Shown here in pieces: positions 43,640 through 54,222 of a stretch of DNA of 64,000 nt; the stretch's first letter is position 1, and each line of letters begins with the position of its first letter. Below the pieces are notes generated by a model, which saw only the letters and a program-made list of their open reading frames with translations, was not told where the DNA came from and ran no database searches. The position numbers and the translations under genes were made by a program. The DNA is from Synchiropus splendidus (taxonomy: Eukaryota > Chordata > Actinopteri > Syngnathiformes > Callionymidae), in contig NC_071345.1 of the NCBI RefSeq assembly GCF_027744825.2, positions 16,524,001 to 16,588,000 on the forward strand, given 5' to 3'.

Positions 43640-45551
43640 TAAAATGTTTAAACTCCATAACATAAATTGTCATAGCAACATTTTACTTATCATTTATCTG
43701 TGATTTGTGATATACAGGTTATTGTTATTATTAATCATTGACGTATATAATTGAAATCAATATATTCCTTATTTACAGAACAAAAAAGGAAGCTGTCATC
43801 TACATCATTCATGGAAGAGGAGGACAGAGATTTGCCACGGGTTCTCCTCGCCTCTCTGTCCAAACCCACTGCTCCACCTCCCTCAGCAGAGGAGTCATTT
43901 TTGATGAGCCTGGTTCCGATGATCCAGTGATTGTCGCTAGAAAAAAAAACAAGCTCTTCTTTTGGACATTCACAATTTAGTTTATGAACGCACTCGAGAA
44001 ACAAGCAGCTAATTCAGTTATTAAATGATGTTCTTGTTTAATTTCTTTTATTTATTTATTTATGTATTTTTCATTTCCAATTTCTGGATCATAGGAACCA
44101 GGCTCCCTGTCCTTCCCTTCTCTCTCAAGTCCTTCATTCTTCCAGGCAAGCTGCTTTCATAAAGAAAGTCTATTACAGTTGTGTATGTACAGAAATGTGT
44201 CTATTTTTGTTCATACATGTTTTGAATGGGAACCTTGGTTTTGTTGTAAAAATGCTTAGTTTCAAGTGAATAAACTGAAAAACACAGTGCAAAACTCAAC
44301 AACTCAAGTGAAACAAAAGGGACACAGTTTTATTTTATTGCAGAGATGATAAATAATATGCAAGGAACTTATGCTCTTTTAGGTTTAGGTGTGTGGCTCT
44401 GAAAAGAGCCGTTGTGGTGCACTGAATGTGCTCTCGGTGTGTGGCTGCCATGGAACTGCCCCCTCTGCAGAGAAGCACTCCACAAAGGTTTCCCTCACCC
44501 GGAGAGCTTCCCTGCTCTGGCTGTTCGCTGCAACACGACCCAGACCTGGAAGTGGCTCGCCTGCATGAAATGGCACGCTCTGTCTTGCTGATGTGACACC
44601 CATGTGTAATTGTGAAGAACACACGTAGCCATCACGCACTTCTCCACAACATCAGGATGGACATCAATGACGCGCCTAAACAACCTCCACTGTGATGAAA
44701 AAGGCCAAAAGCATTCTCAACAACCAGCCGGGCCCTGGCCAGACGGTAGTTGTACACACTTCGCTCAGGAGGGAGGGGGTCTCATCTGCCACGAACACAT
44801 ATGGCTGTGGTCCTCTGTGGCCATCTCCGGGAAGTGGACGGTCAGCAGGCAGGGAGAGAGAAGCGGATCTTAGAGCCTGACCAAAGGCTGAATTTCCCAG
44901 GATCCCACCATCGCTACTTCTCCCGTACCCACCAACATCAATCACTCGGAAGCAGTATTTGGAGTCTACAACTGCAAGGAGAACTAGAGAAAAAGTTCCC
45001 TTGTAGTTGTAAAAAAGAGATCCTGAGTTGGGTGGGGATTTCATGATGATGTGTTTCCCGTCCAGGGCCCCACAGCAAAGCGGAAAGTTCCATCGCTCTT
45101 CAAATTGTTGAGCAATGGACTGCCATGAACTGCCCCACAAGGCAATCCCAAATGGCTGCTGCAACTTCTGGGACTATTCCTTGGACAGTTGACACACCAA
45201 CACGGAAGCTGTTGGCGATGGTCCTGAATGAATCTCCAGTTGCAAGATACCTGAAAAATTTAATAAATACTTGTGAATACATAAACACAAATACTGTTTG
45301 CATATTCATATACATGAATATGCAAACATGAGAACCAAAAATAAATATTAATCTTAGGACACTACCTTCACACAAAACATATTGACTTTATAACTGTTGA
45401 ATTGAGTTTTAGCCACTGAGTGGCGCCTACTGACAATAATCACAAAGTTTGTATTTTAAACATCCACTTGTCAGAATATATTCGAGGTGTACAGTCTGTG
45501 TGTCTTCCAAATGACGTCATGCATACAGTAATTGCGACTGTAACCACGTTC

Positions 45552-45612
<61 letters not shown>

Positions 45613-46012
45613 TGTTCAGACTGACTTCAGCACATAATAAAATTACACACTGACTACCTTACCAAAGGCAAATGGACAGCCGTTCAGCCGCAGGGATTGA
45701 GCGCCAGCAGTTGGTGTCCTCATGGGAAATCCGAGCACTGATCCGGGCCAACAGGTCATAAAACTGGCTGCGGTTCAGTCGAAAGTACCGCTGGAATGGC
45801 TCATCATCCAGCTGAACCTCCTGGAGGAGGTGGTGAAACTCGCTGAATTGCGAGCGATCAAGGAGGACATTATGACCCGACAGACGTCATTTTTTTCCTT
45901 TTTTTTTGAAAAGATAAAGCGCCGCTTGTATGTGACCAAGCTCCGCCATCTTTAAATCCACATTCACAACATTCACAACATGAGACCACGCCCCCCGGCG
46001 ACTGACCCACTT
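43640..46012 (-). mobile_element. PIF/Harbinger copy lacking both ends (Harbinger 2)
   Basis: Inverted relative to Harbinger 1 and nearly identical in its transposase (45,164-44,676 frame, CGALDGKHI, YGRSSDGGIL, YVFVADE). It begins inside the MADF/Myb-like gene (only the BESS-like exon remains, 43,780-44,010) and ends about 125 bp short of the other terminus, so no terminal inverted repeats remain. It shares the frameshifts of Harbinger 1 and lacks the nested Rex1. Confidence 0.85.
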
Positions 46013-46225
46013 TGGCAAGTCAGAATATCATTGATATCACCCAGAACACACCTTGGAACATGTCAGCGACCAACTATGCAAATTAGAGCATAACAGAGTG
46101 TGAAAGAAGCCAGTCGTGAAGCCGAACATCTTATTGTAACATTTTAAGGAAATTTACATCAGTGAGGACAAAATGTAGTTTTGCCAAGATGTAAAATTTC
46201 TGGATGGAAACGTTTGGCATAAGCA

Positions 46226-46597
46226 TCACACACATGCTGGGCAATGGTGATGTAGAAGTTCAGGACGTTCCATTGCCAAGCCCTCATCAGGGATCGGTAT
46301 GCCCTGTGAGAAAGAGGCACAGACTTGAGTTGAAGTGTCTGAACTGTACGTCTCCACAACAACAAACCTTCCATAATTCCAGGGACGTGTTCTCATCTTC
46401 AGAACCTTGACTGGCCGTGATCTGCCCCAAATCTTCCTCCTTCAAATAAAATCAGTCAGAGCAACAAGAGAAATTATCATCAACGTTTTCAATGCAACTG
46501 ACATTCTCACCTTCATGAGTGGAAGAGAAGAGCTCTGCTGAAGGCAGATGAAGGTGAGTACAACAGCGACAGCAGCAAGAACATGAAAGATCTTCAT
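46226..46597 (-). CDS. Type A hepcidin-like precursor A9, acidic tail
   Basis: Exons 46597-46511, 46439-46368 and 46303-46226 encode 78 residues. Exon 2 is unusual (QITASQGSEDENTSLELWK). Exon 3 after CTCTTTCTCACAG reads GIPIPDEGLAMERPELLHHH plus CPACV; it is acidic (about -3), has no glycine run, and uses codons that are 3' UTR in sister genes (LLHHHCPACV comes from the CTTCACCATTGCCCAG block). The polyadenylation signal is AATAAG rather than AATAAA. I suspect a deletion removed the normal exon 3 end; the copy may be non-functional. Confidence 0.5.
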
Positions 46598-46939
46598 GTT
46601 TGTCTGATGGAGTGTTCCAGTGAGTGACGTCTTGGACTGGTGCAGTTTTATACCCAGAGAATCTTCTGTGTCATCACTCATTTGTCATAGATCAATAGTC
46701 TCTTGGTGCAAATCCATGTAATTACTGATTTAATTTAGATAACGAAGCAGGCAAACTAGTTAATCCAGGACGCAACTAAAACTTTCTCAAAAGACGATGA
46801 AACTACGGATGTCCGTGTGCATCGGGACCCAAAGGCTCAGTGTCTGAAAACATGTCAGAATTCCACTCTCATGGAGGAAAGCTGCAGGGCCTGTTGATGA
46901 GGATATGGAGTCATGGCCCGTCACATCCAACCTGCTGAG

Positions 46940-47196
46940 CTACCACATCGAAATGTGAGGCCAGAAAACTGACACTGTTTCAGGGCGATCTTCTCATATT
47001 CAGAAACTTAAATGATCTGCTCCAATTCTTCCATATAATCCAATTAGAGCAACACACAAGGTCGAATATTAAGAAACATTTTCGATGCGTCTCCATTTAA
47101 CTGATCTCACCTGAGTGAATGAAACAGCAAGCTCTGTTGCTGGTCACTGAAGGTGAGAACAGTGACGACAGCAACAAAAACATGACAGGTCTCCAT
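46940..47196 (-). pseudogene. Type B copy B5, frameshifted signal exon
   Basis: Exon 1 (47196-47111) is 86 nt instead of 87: one base is missing in the CAACAGAGCTTGCTG region, shifting the frame within the end of the signal peptide. The exon 2 block would read NWSRSFKFLNMRRSP in the aligned frame. The TATA box (GGGTATAAAACTGAGC) is intact. Confidence 0.6.
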
Positions 47197-47429
47197 GTCT
47201 GAAGTTTTCCCAGTGAGTCTTGTGCCTGATGTCTTGAGACCAGCTCAGTTTTATACCCAGAGAAGCAGCAGTCTGATCACCTGCTGCACTCTCCTGGATG
47301 GAAACTGGAAACAGTTCCAGAACCGTGTGAGCATTGAACCAGCTGCAGCCACTGGATCTGTCACATCGCCTGAAGACACAGTCTGGACACTTCTGAGTCA
47401 CAACAGTAGATGGTGCATTTAGTGCATGT

Positions 47430-48670
47430 ACATCTCATATACGCAGTGGACATTTGGAGACCCTGGTCTCCTCCTCGGGGATCCTGCTTCTTGGGCTGCT
47501 TCTGCTTCTCGCAGAATAATTACGCACTGCACCACCACACTGGCTCATCTCAAATGTCGCCCAGATCACTTGTATCTTGGGGTATCCTTTCCCCTTCTTC
47601 TGGTTAGCAAGGCTTACCCCTGCTGCTCTTCTTTTGACAAGCACCGTGTAAAACTGCAGAAAGCTACTTGTAATGGAAACTATCATCAGGTCATTCTGGT
47701 CCGGGACCCCATGGCAAATTGTTTTCACGGCTTAAAACGTGAATTAAAACAGGTGTCATTTGGAATTAAACCAGAATCTCCTGGTAATGTGTGGAAGCCA
47801 TGAGTTGCAGTTCAATAAAAACCCATTGGACAGAGAAGCCTCTCACCAGACCATTTGGCAGGAAGAAGTGATCTGCACGCATCTGAGAAAGAAGAAAATA
47901 ACCAATGCCAGCAAGCGCAATGGGTGTTTTTAAGAAACATTAAAATGAGGCCGGCAGCCATGACACAAGGTGGCACAGGTGTGTCACCCTTCATGCCCCA
48001 ACAAGGCCAGGAAGGGCATGGAGTGTCTTTAACAAACATTAGAATGTGGTTGGCAGCCATGACACAAGGACTTGCTCTTCCTCGTCTCTTTTCCGCTCTC
48101 CTCCTCGTCAATTCAGTCTGCATGTGAGACGTTTTAGTCATCTCACTCCTTCGTTTATCCAAGAAGTTTAACCCTTGCGTGTGTGTGTGTGTAATCACCA
48201 CCACCAAGACAGACAAGTTGTTTGATCAGGTCAGAATACTGGTGGGACCTTCTCTGTACTAAGCCGACCTGGAATTGAACCAGAGTCTCCTGGTAATGTG
48301 TGGAAGCCATGAGTTGCACTTCAACAAAAAACCCTGTGGACAGAGAAGCCTCTCTCCAGACTATTTGACAGGGGGAAGTGATCTGCACACATCTGGGAAA
48401 GAAAAAAATAACCAATGCCAGCAAGCGCAATGGGTGTTTTTAAGAAACATTAAAATGAGGCCGGCAGCCATGACACAAGGTGGCACAGGTGTGTCACCCT
48501 TCATGCCCCTGAGCAAAACGACAAAACATCCTCTGCCTGGCTGCAGAAAAAAAAACCCTCCTTTTTTCTCTGTGCCAGGGCAGAGCCTGAGGAATATACC
48601 GCTCATAGAGGGAGGAGCACTGAAGTAGAAACTCCAGATCTCAAGACTACATCTGTTTACGACAAGTAAA
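47430..48670 (-). pseudogene. Two fused type C units
   Basis: Two short-form C segments lie head to tail. 47,898-47,999 and 48,409-48,508 are near-identical direct copies (CAATGCCAGCAAGCGCAATG and onward), so the pair arose by a recent local duplication. GT dinucleotide repeats at 48,179-48,192 lie between. No consistent frame. Confidence 0.45.
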
Positions 48671-48686
48671 TTCTGTGTCATGATCC

Positions 48687-49141
48687 TTCACCTTCACCTT
48701 CTTCTGCCACTTATCCGGGGTCGGGTCGCGGAGGCAGCATTCGGAGCAAGGAAGCCCAAACTTCCCGGTCCGCACAAACCTCCTCCAGCTCCTCCCGGGG
48801 GATCCCGAGGCGTTCCCAGGCCAGACCGGAGACATAATCTCTCCAGCGAGTCCTGGGTCTTCCCCGGGGTCTCCTCCCGGTAGGACATGCCCGGAACACC
48901 TCCCCAGGGAGGCGTCCAGGGGGCATCCGGATCAGATGCCCGAGCCACCTCAGCTGGTTCCTCTCGATGTGGAGGAGCAGCGGCTCCACCCCGAGCTCCT
49001 CCCGGATGACCGAACTCCTCACCCTATCTCTAAGGGTGCGCCCAGCCACCCTGCGGAGGAAACTCATCTCAGCCGCTTGTATCCGCGATCTCATCCTTTC
49101 GGTCACTACCCAAAGCTCGTGACCATAGGTGAGGGTGGCTA
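48687..49141 (-). mobile_element. LINE 3' fragment inside the LTR
   Basis: A minus frame (49,232-48,711, the first part from LTR sequence) encodes a reverse transcriptase C-terminal region: LTYGHELWVVTERMRSRIQA, FLRRVAGRTLRDRVRSS, EELGVEPLLLHIERNQLRWL, RPRGRPRTRWRDYVS. The 3' end is a short GGTGAA repeat. The 11-bp LTR sequence TGTCATGATCC is duplicated on both sides (48,676-48,686 and 49,142-49,152), the target duplication. Clade not determined. Confidence 0.85.
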
Positions 49142-49390
49142 TGTCATGATCCTGCTCCTGTTTTGTCCCTTGAGCCATGTTTTGGTATCTTCCGCCTCCC
49201 TTCCTGTTCCTTTGGCACACGGCTGGAGCCAATTAACCCCTGATCCCCTGGCCCAAGGGGATCTCGTGGGCCAGATCCCCTTCTGTTTCCTGGGACTCTT
49301 CTAGTTTCCTGGACTCTCTCCTTTTGCTCCGTGTGATCGTCTCCTCTAGTTCCTGAGATTTGGTCTCCTCCTATTCCCCGTGGTAACTCC

Positions 49391-49672
49391 TGATTCTCGT
49401 GGCTCTCCTTTGTTCGGTTTCTCGTTCTGTGTGCTAGCTAGCTTATTTTCCTGGTTCTCGTGGCCCTCCTTTGTTCGGTTTCTCGTTCTGTGTGCTAGCT
49501 AGCTTATTTTCCTGATTCTCGTGGCTCTCCTGTGTTCGGTTTCTCGTTCTGTGTGCTAGCTAGCTTATTTTCCTGGTTCTCGTGGCTCTCCTGTGTTCGG
49601 TTTCTCGTTCTGTGAGCTAGCTAGCTTATTTTCCTGGTTCTCGTGGCTCTCCTTGTTTGTTCTCTCGCCATG
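49391..49672. repeat. 61-bp minisatellite, about 4.5 copies
   Basis: GCTAGCTAGCTTATTTTCCT recurs at 49,433, 49,494, 49,555 and 49,616, exactly 61 bp apart, inside the LTR. It explains why this LTR is longer than its relatives. Confidence 0.9.
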
Positions 49673-49979
49673 CTCTAGTTTGTTCATTTTGATTACTGTC
49701 TTGCTAGCTAACTTTGGATTATTCTTTGTTAGATCCCTGGTGCCTGACTTAGTGTTTTGTTTCTCCCAGTTTCCATGCGTTCCCTGTTCTCTTTTGTAGT
49801 TTATTCTCGGTTCGTTGTACATTCTGCTTTTGCTTAGTTTCTCCCGGTTCGGTCACGCTTTTCTGTTGTGTTTTTGTTGTTTGTTTAATTAATAAATATT
49901 ATTTCTTACTCGCTCCTGCCTCACTGTAACCTTCACCACTCGCACTTGGTTCCCGCTACACGTTCCTCGACACGTGACA

Positions 49980-50340
49980 CTCTGCTTTGAACTCCATCAC
50001 TTTCTTGATTGACTTTCCCAGTGGGTTTTGGGTCTAACATCCAGAGACGTGTTCAGTTTTATACCCAGAGAAGCAGATGCCTGATCACCTGCTTCAGTTT
50101 CCTAGTGTCTCATTGCTCAATTGTCCTATAAACACATGCTACTTGGTGCAAACCCATATCAGTGATACCCAGAACACACCTTGGGACATGTCAGCGACCA
50201 ACTATGCAAATTAGAGCACAACGGAGCGTGAAAGAAGCCAGTCATAAAGCTGAACATTTTATTACATATTTTGAGAAAAATTACATAAATCTGGACAAAA
50301 TGTAGTTTTGCCTGACATAACATTTCTGGACAGAAATGCT
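49980..50340 (-). pseudogene. C leader and A 3' flank
   Basis: A C promoter and leader (TATAAAACTGAAC near 50,060, GATGTTAGACCC) is separated from its body by the LTR. An A 3' flank with AATAAAATG follows at about 50,250, then the hAT-like insertion. Confidence 0.45.
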
Positions 50341-50807
50341 TTCATATTGTGATAAGTGTCATTAATCTATCGACATATCGATGTCTATATATATATATAT
50401 ATAATCGTTCACAGTTTCATTCAATTCTGTTTGAACGAAAGAACTGCGAACGATTAGTTCTTTGAACGGGAAATAGAACTGAACGAAACTCTACACCGGA
50501 AAGGGAAGGGAAAGAGCGAAACAATTAATACAACAACTGTTTCCTTGAATATCTTCTTGATCATGATCCATGCACTCATATTTAGGAACTATTAATCCAA
50601 CAACAAAGCGGAGGAATCCAACGCTTCTGTTCGAGCTATAGTGGACGATTAAGCGTTAATGACAAGACTTTCGATAGCGGCTTTCAAAACAAAAAAACGA
50701 TGGTGAGGAAACCGTATGTGCGCACAAGTGAGATGACTCATAGTTCTCAGTTCCTTTTGAAGAGTCGTTCAAATGAAATAATTGTTCAAAGAACGACCCA
50801 TCACTAC
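50340..50807. mobile_element. hAT-like non-autonomous fragment
   Basis: The right edge reads AGTGATGGGTCGTTCTTTGA on the minus strand, like hAT termini of fish, with internal palindromic GTTCTTTGAACG and CGTTCAAATGAA blocks and a TA run at 50,386-50,403. The left terminus was not found. No gene. Confidence 0.5.
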
Positions 50808-51005
50808 TGCTCAGTTTTATACCCAGAGGAGCAGGTGTCATGCAGTGTGAAAGAAGCCAGTCATGAAGCCGAACAGTTTATAACATTTTAAGGAAAATTG
50901 CATCGCTCTAGACAAAATATAGTTTTGCCAAGACATTACATTACTGGACAGAAACGCTCAATATAAGCATTGAACTCATACTGGGCAATGGTGAAGTCAA
51001 TGCAG

Positions 51006-51380
51006 CTACTTTGCAGTTGAAGATGATGTGTGCAGAACAGGACTTCCAAGGCCAAAGCCAAAGTCACCCCCACCCATCAGTGTGGCCTGTGTGAGAGAGA
51101 GGGACAGAGTTGAGTTGATGTTCCTGAACTCTGTCTCCACAAGAACAAACCTCCCATGATTTCAGGGACGTGTTCTCATCTCCAGAACCTTGACTGGGCT
51201 TCATCTGCCCCAAATCTTCATCCTTCAAATAAAATCAGTCAGAGCAACAAGAGAAATTATCATCAACGTTCTCGATGCAACTGACATTCTCACCTTCATG
51301 AGTGGAAGAGAAGAGCTCTGCTGAAGGCAGATGAAGGTGAGTACAACAGCGACAGCAGCAAGAACATGAAAGATCTTCAT
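51006..51380 (-). CDS. Type A hepcidin-like precursor A10, Gly-rich peptide
   Basis: Exons 51380-51294, 51222-51151 and 51086-51006 encode 79 residues. Exon 2 starts DEDLG and ends KSWE. Exon 3 after CTCTCACACAG reads ATLMGGGDFGFGLGSPVLHT plus SSSTAK and TAG; it is nearly neutral and rich in Gly and Ser. The TATA box is intact, but the usual AATAAA is TATAAA (near 50,876-50,882). The upstream region is shared with A4, being part of the Penelope-bearing duplication, while exon 3 is entirely different. Confidence 0.7.
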
Positions 51381-51704
51381 GTTTGTCTGATGGAGTGTTC
51401 CAGTGAGTGACGTCTTGGACTGGTGCAGTTTTATACCCAGAGAATCGGCTGTGTCATCACTCATTTGTCATAGATCAATAGTCTCTTGGTACAAATCCAT
51501 GTAATAACCGTTTTCATTTCGATAATGAAGCAGGCAAACTAGTTCATCCAGCCTGCAACTAAAAAGCCGATGAAACTATGGAAGTCTGCGGACATCAGGG
51601 TCCAAAGGCTGAATGTCTTCTAGACTTAAAACATGAATGGATGACAGTGTTAGTCACAGCTGTGGTGTGGTGTCATGGCGCTTCCATACAACCTGATGAG
51701 CTGG

Positions 51705-53656
51705 TGACGCATCCTCACTCATATATTGACGTTGAATAAGTTGCCTTTTGCATCTCATGTTGAGAAAACAGGCAGTCTTCAGTGTTGCATGTTGGCACAT
51801 TGGCAGTGCATTTGGATAGGGCACTGAGCAACGCAAAAATACCTCCATCCAATCTAACAAGGGAATAGAAACAGGCTCTGACAGCACTCCAGAAGGACAG
51901 AAATGTCACTATCCTACCAGCAGACAAAGGCAGATGCATGGTGGTTATGATCACTATTGACTATCACAGTAAGATGGAAAGGCTGTTAAACGACAAAGAC
52001 ACATATGAACCCGTAAAAAGGCATCCCACCAACCCATACAAGAAGATGGCGATTGACTGTCTGCAAAGACTTGAGAAGTCCAAATCTTTGGACCGTTTCC
52101 TTTACGACCGCTTACACCCAGGGGAAGACATCCAGTGCATTTATGGTCTCCCTAAGGTCCACAAGGCAGGAGCGCCTTTAAGACCTCTTGTCAGCAGCAT
52201 TAACTCTATAACATACAGCACTGCCAAACATCTAACACACAAAAGAGTCCGGGAACTAAACTAGATGTGGATGAGACTATGCTCTCATATGATGTCACAT
52301 CCCTTTTCACATGTATCCCCACCAACGAAGCGGTGGCCGCGGTAAGACGGAAACTCTTCCACGATGTCAGTCTACCTGACAGAACCAGTCTCTCACCAGA
52401 GAACATATGTGAATTGTTGGATGTTTGCCTCACCACAACCTTCTTATACAATGGATCCTTTTAGAGACAAAAACACGGTTGTGCAATGGGCTCCCCACTG
52501 TCACCCATAGTTGTGAACCTGTACATGGAAGAAGTTGAGAACACTGCTTTGGCTTCATACAAGGGCACAATCTAATCTAAAATGGATGAAGTTGAACCCT
52601 TCACACAACACATCAACGTGGTAGAAAAATTCTTAAAATTCACCCGAGAAGATGTGGAAAACAACAGACTACCTTTTCTGGACTGTGCTGTTAACATTGA
52701 AGCAGACAAGAGCCTCAACATGGAGGTGTACAGGAACCCAACATACACCGACCAAAACCTCCCGTTTGACTCTCATAACCCACTACAACAAAAACCTAGG
52801 GGGAGAGAGACGGAGCAGAATCACATCAGAAATGCCCTTCAAAAATGTGGCTACCCCAACTGGGCATTTACCGAAACATCAAAGGGGAACACAAAGGACA
52901 AGGAAAACAATGTCCAGCGCCGTAACGGCATCATTAGGTCATCATAAGACAGAAACTCGTCCACCCCAAGGACAAAACGCCTCACCACAAAAGGAGTAAT
53001 GTGGTTTAAGCAGTCCAGTGCAGCCACGAGTCCCAGACCTTTACATTGGAGAAACTAAACAACCTCTCCATAAACGAATGGCCAAACACAGGAGAGCCAA
53101 CTCCTCTGGTCCAGACTCAGCAGTCCATTTAGATCCAGAGGACAAGAAACACGCTTTTGAAGACAGCAATGTCTGCATTTTGGCGAAAGAAGACCGGTGG
53201 TTTGAAAGAGGAGTGAAAGAGACCAATTTTTGTCAAAGTGGAAAAACCCTCTCTAAACAGAGGTGGAGGACTGAGACACCATCTTTCATCCTCATACAAT
53301 GCTGACCTAAACACCCTCCCCAGGCAGATTTAGCCATTGATCTAGAGAGGTCCTTCACACCTGTTCAGCGTGGTATCAACATCTGAATAGTCCCAATTGC
53401 CACCTGGGCTACATTCAGCACTTGCATTAATGGACCATTAATACCCATCCTCAATGGGTGGGGACCCATAAGCACATCTCCATCAGCATAATGCTGACTC
53501 TTGTCACCCATCACACGGGACTGGCTCCACCCCTGTCCATTCACACCTTTGCCCTCAACTGGCCCAATATGAGCCTGAGCTCCAACCCAGCTCATCAGAA
53601 CTGAAGAAGCCTGCTGGATAGGAGGCGAAATGTTTTCTTTCCCAGTAACTTATTAG
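51705..53656 (+). mobile_element. Penelope-like retroelement, copy B
   Basis: Plus-strand pieces: RT N-terminal MVVMITIDYHSKMERLLNDK and YGLPKVHKAGAPLRPL (51,938-52,264), SYDVTSLFTCIPTNEAVAAV (52,267-52,464), then in another frame KHGCAMGSPLSP, a C-terminal part (52,582-52,947) and the GIY-YIG segment LYIGETKQPLHKRMAKHRR (53,018-53,305). Where a YVDD catalytic box is expected (about 52,565-52,582) the sequence jumps to a stop and SKMDEVEPF, so the RT active site is deleted. The 3' end GAAGAAGCCTGCTGGATAGG is family-typical. Confidence 0.85.
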
Positions 53657-53869
53657 TCAGTTATCCAACAACTTCACTGTCCAAACCCATATCAATGATA
53701 TTACCCAGAATGCACCTTGGGACATGTCAACAACCAACTATGCAAAATAAGTATGTAATGGAGTGTGAAACAAGCCAGTGATGAAGCCGAACATTTTATT
53801 GAATATTTTAATAAGAACTTCCATCTGTCTGGACAAAACGTAGTTTTGCCAGGTCATAACATTACTTGA

Positions 53870-54005
53870 CAGCAGCACACGATATAAGCATCGCACACAT
53901 GCTGGACAATGGTGAAGAAGAAAGTCATTGCAGCTACAATGTAGCGTCAGTGTGTGCGTGTACCAGATGATGAGTGCAGACCAGGACTTCCAGAGCCATA
54001 GCTTA
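53870..54005 (-). pseudogene. Truncated type A third exon
   Basis: The frame YGSGSPGLHSSSGTRTH then TGA resembles the end of A10 exon 3. Upstream it joins an A 3' flank at CCCAAGGT|AAGCTATGG, so the acceptor and exons 1-2 are missing. This marks an unequal exchange junction. Confidence 0.5.
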
Positions 54006-54222
54006 CCTTGGGACATGTCAACGACCGACGATGCAAATTAGAATATAATGGAGTGTGAAAGAAGCCACTAATGTGACCAACATTTTATTGAATACTTTAA
54101 TGACAACTTCCATCAATCTGGACAATAGGTAGTTTTTCCAAGTCGTTACATAACTGGTCAGGAGCACTCGATATAAGCATCGCACACATGCTGGACAATG
54201 GTGAAGAAGAAAGTCAATGCAG

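Larger units (their letters stand above)
48676..49979 (+). mobile_element. LTR with nested LINE fragment
   Basis: The LTR begins TGTCATGATCC at 48,676 and ends CACGTGACA at 49,979. It is flanked by TTCTG (48,671-48,675) and CTCTG (49,980-49,984), one mismatch, matching the AACTCTG of intact C units. A LINE fragment interrupts it near the left end and a minisatellite lies in the middle; AATAAATATT is near 49,892. Same family as the LTRs at 11,394 and 16,554. Confidence 0.75.

Noticed and set aside
43738..43980. Plus-strand frame over the Harbinger 2 BESS-like exon
   Set aside because: It partly mirrors the Harbinger gene; the real coding remnant is the exon inherited from the MADF/Myb-like gene, with an indel in the Lys-rich tract.
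49593..49799. Small Phe/Ser/Leu-rich plus-strand frame
   Set aside because: Lies within the LTR and its minisatellite; fortuitous.
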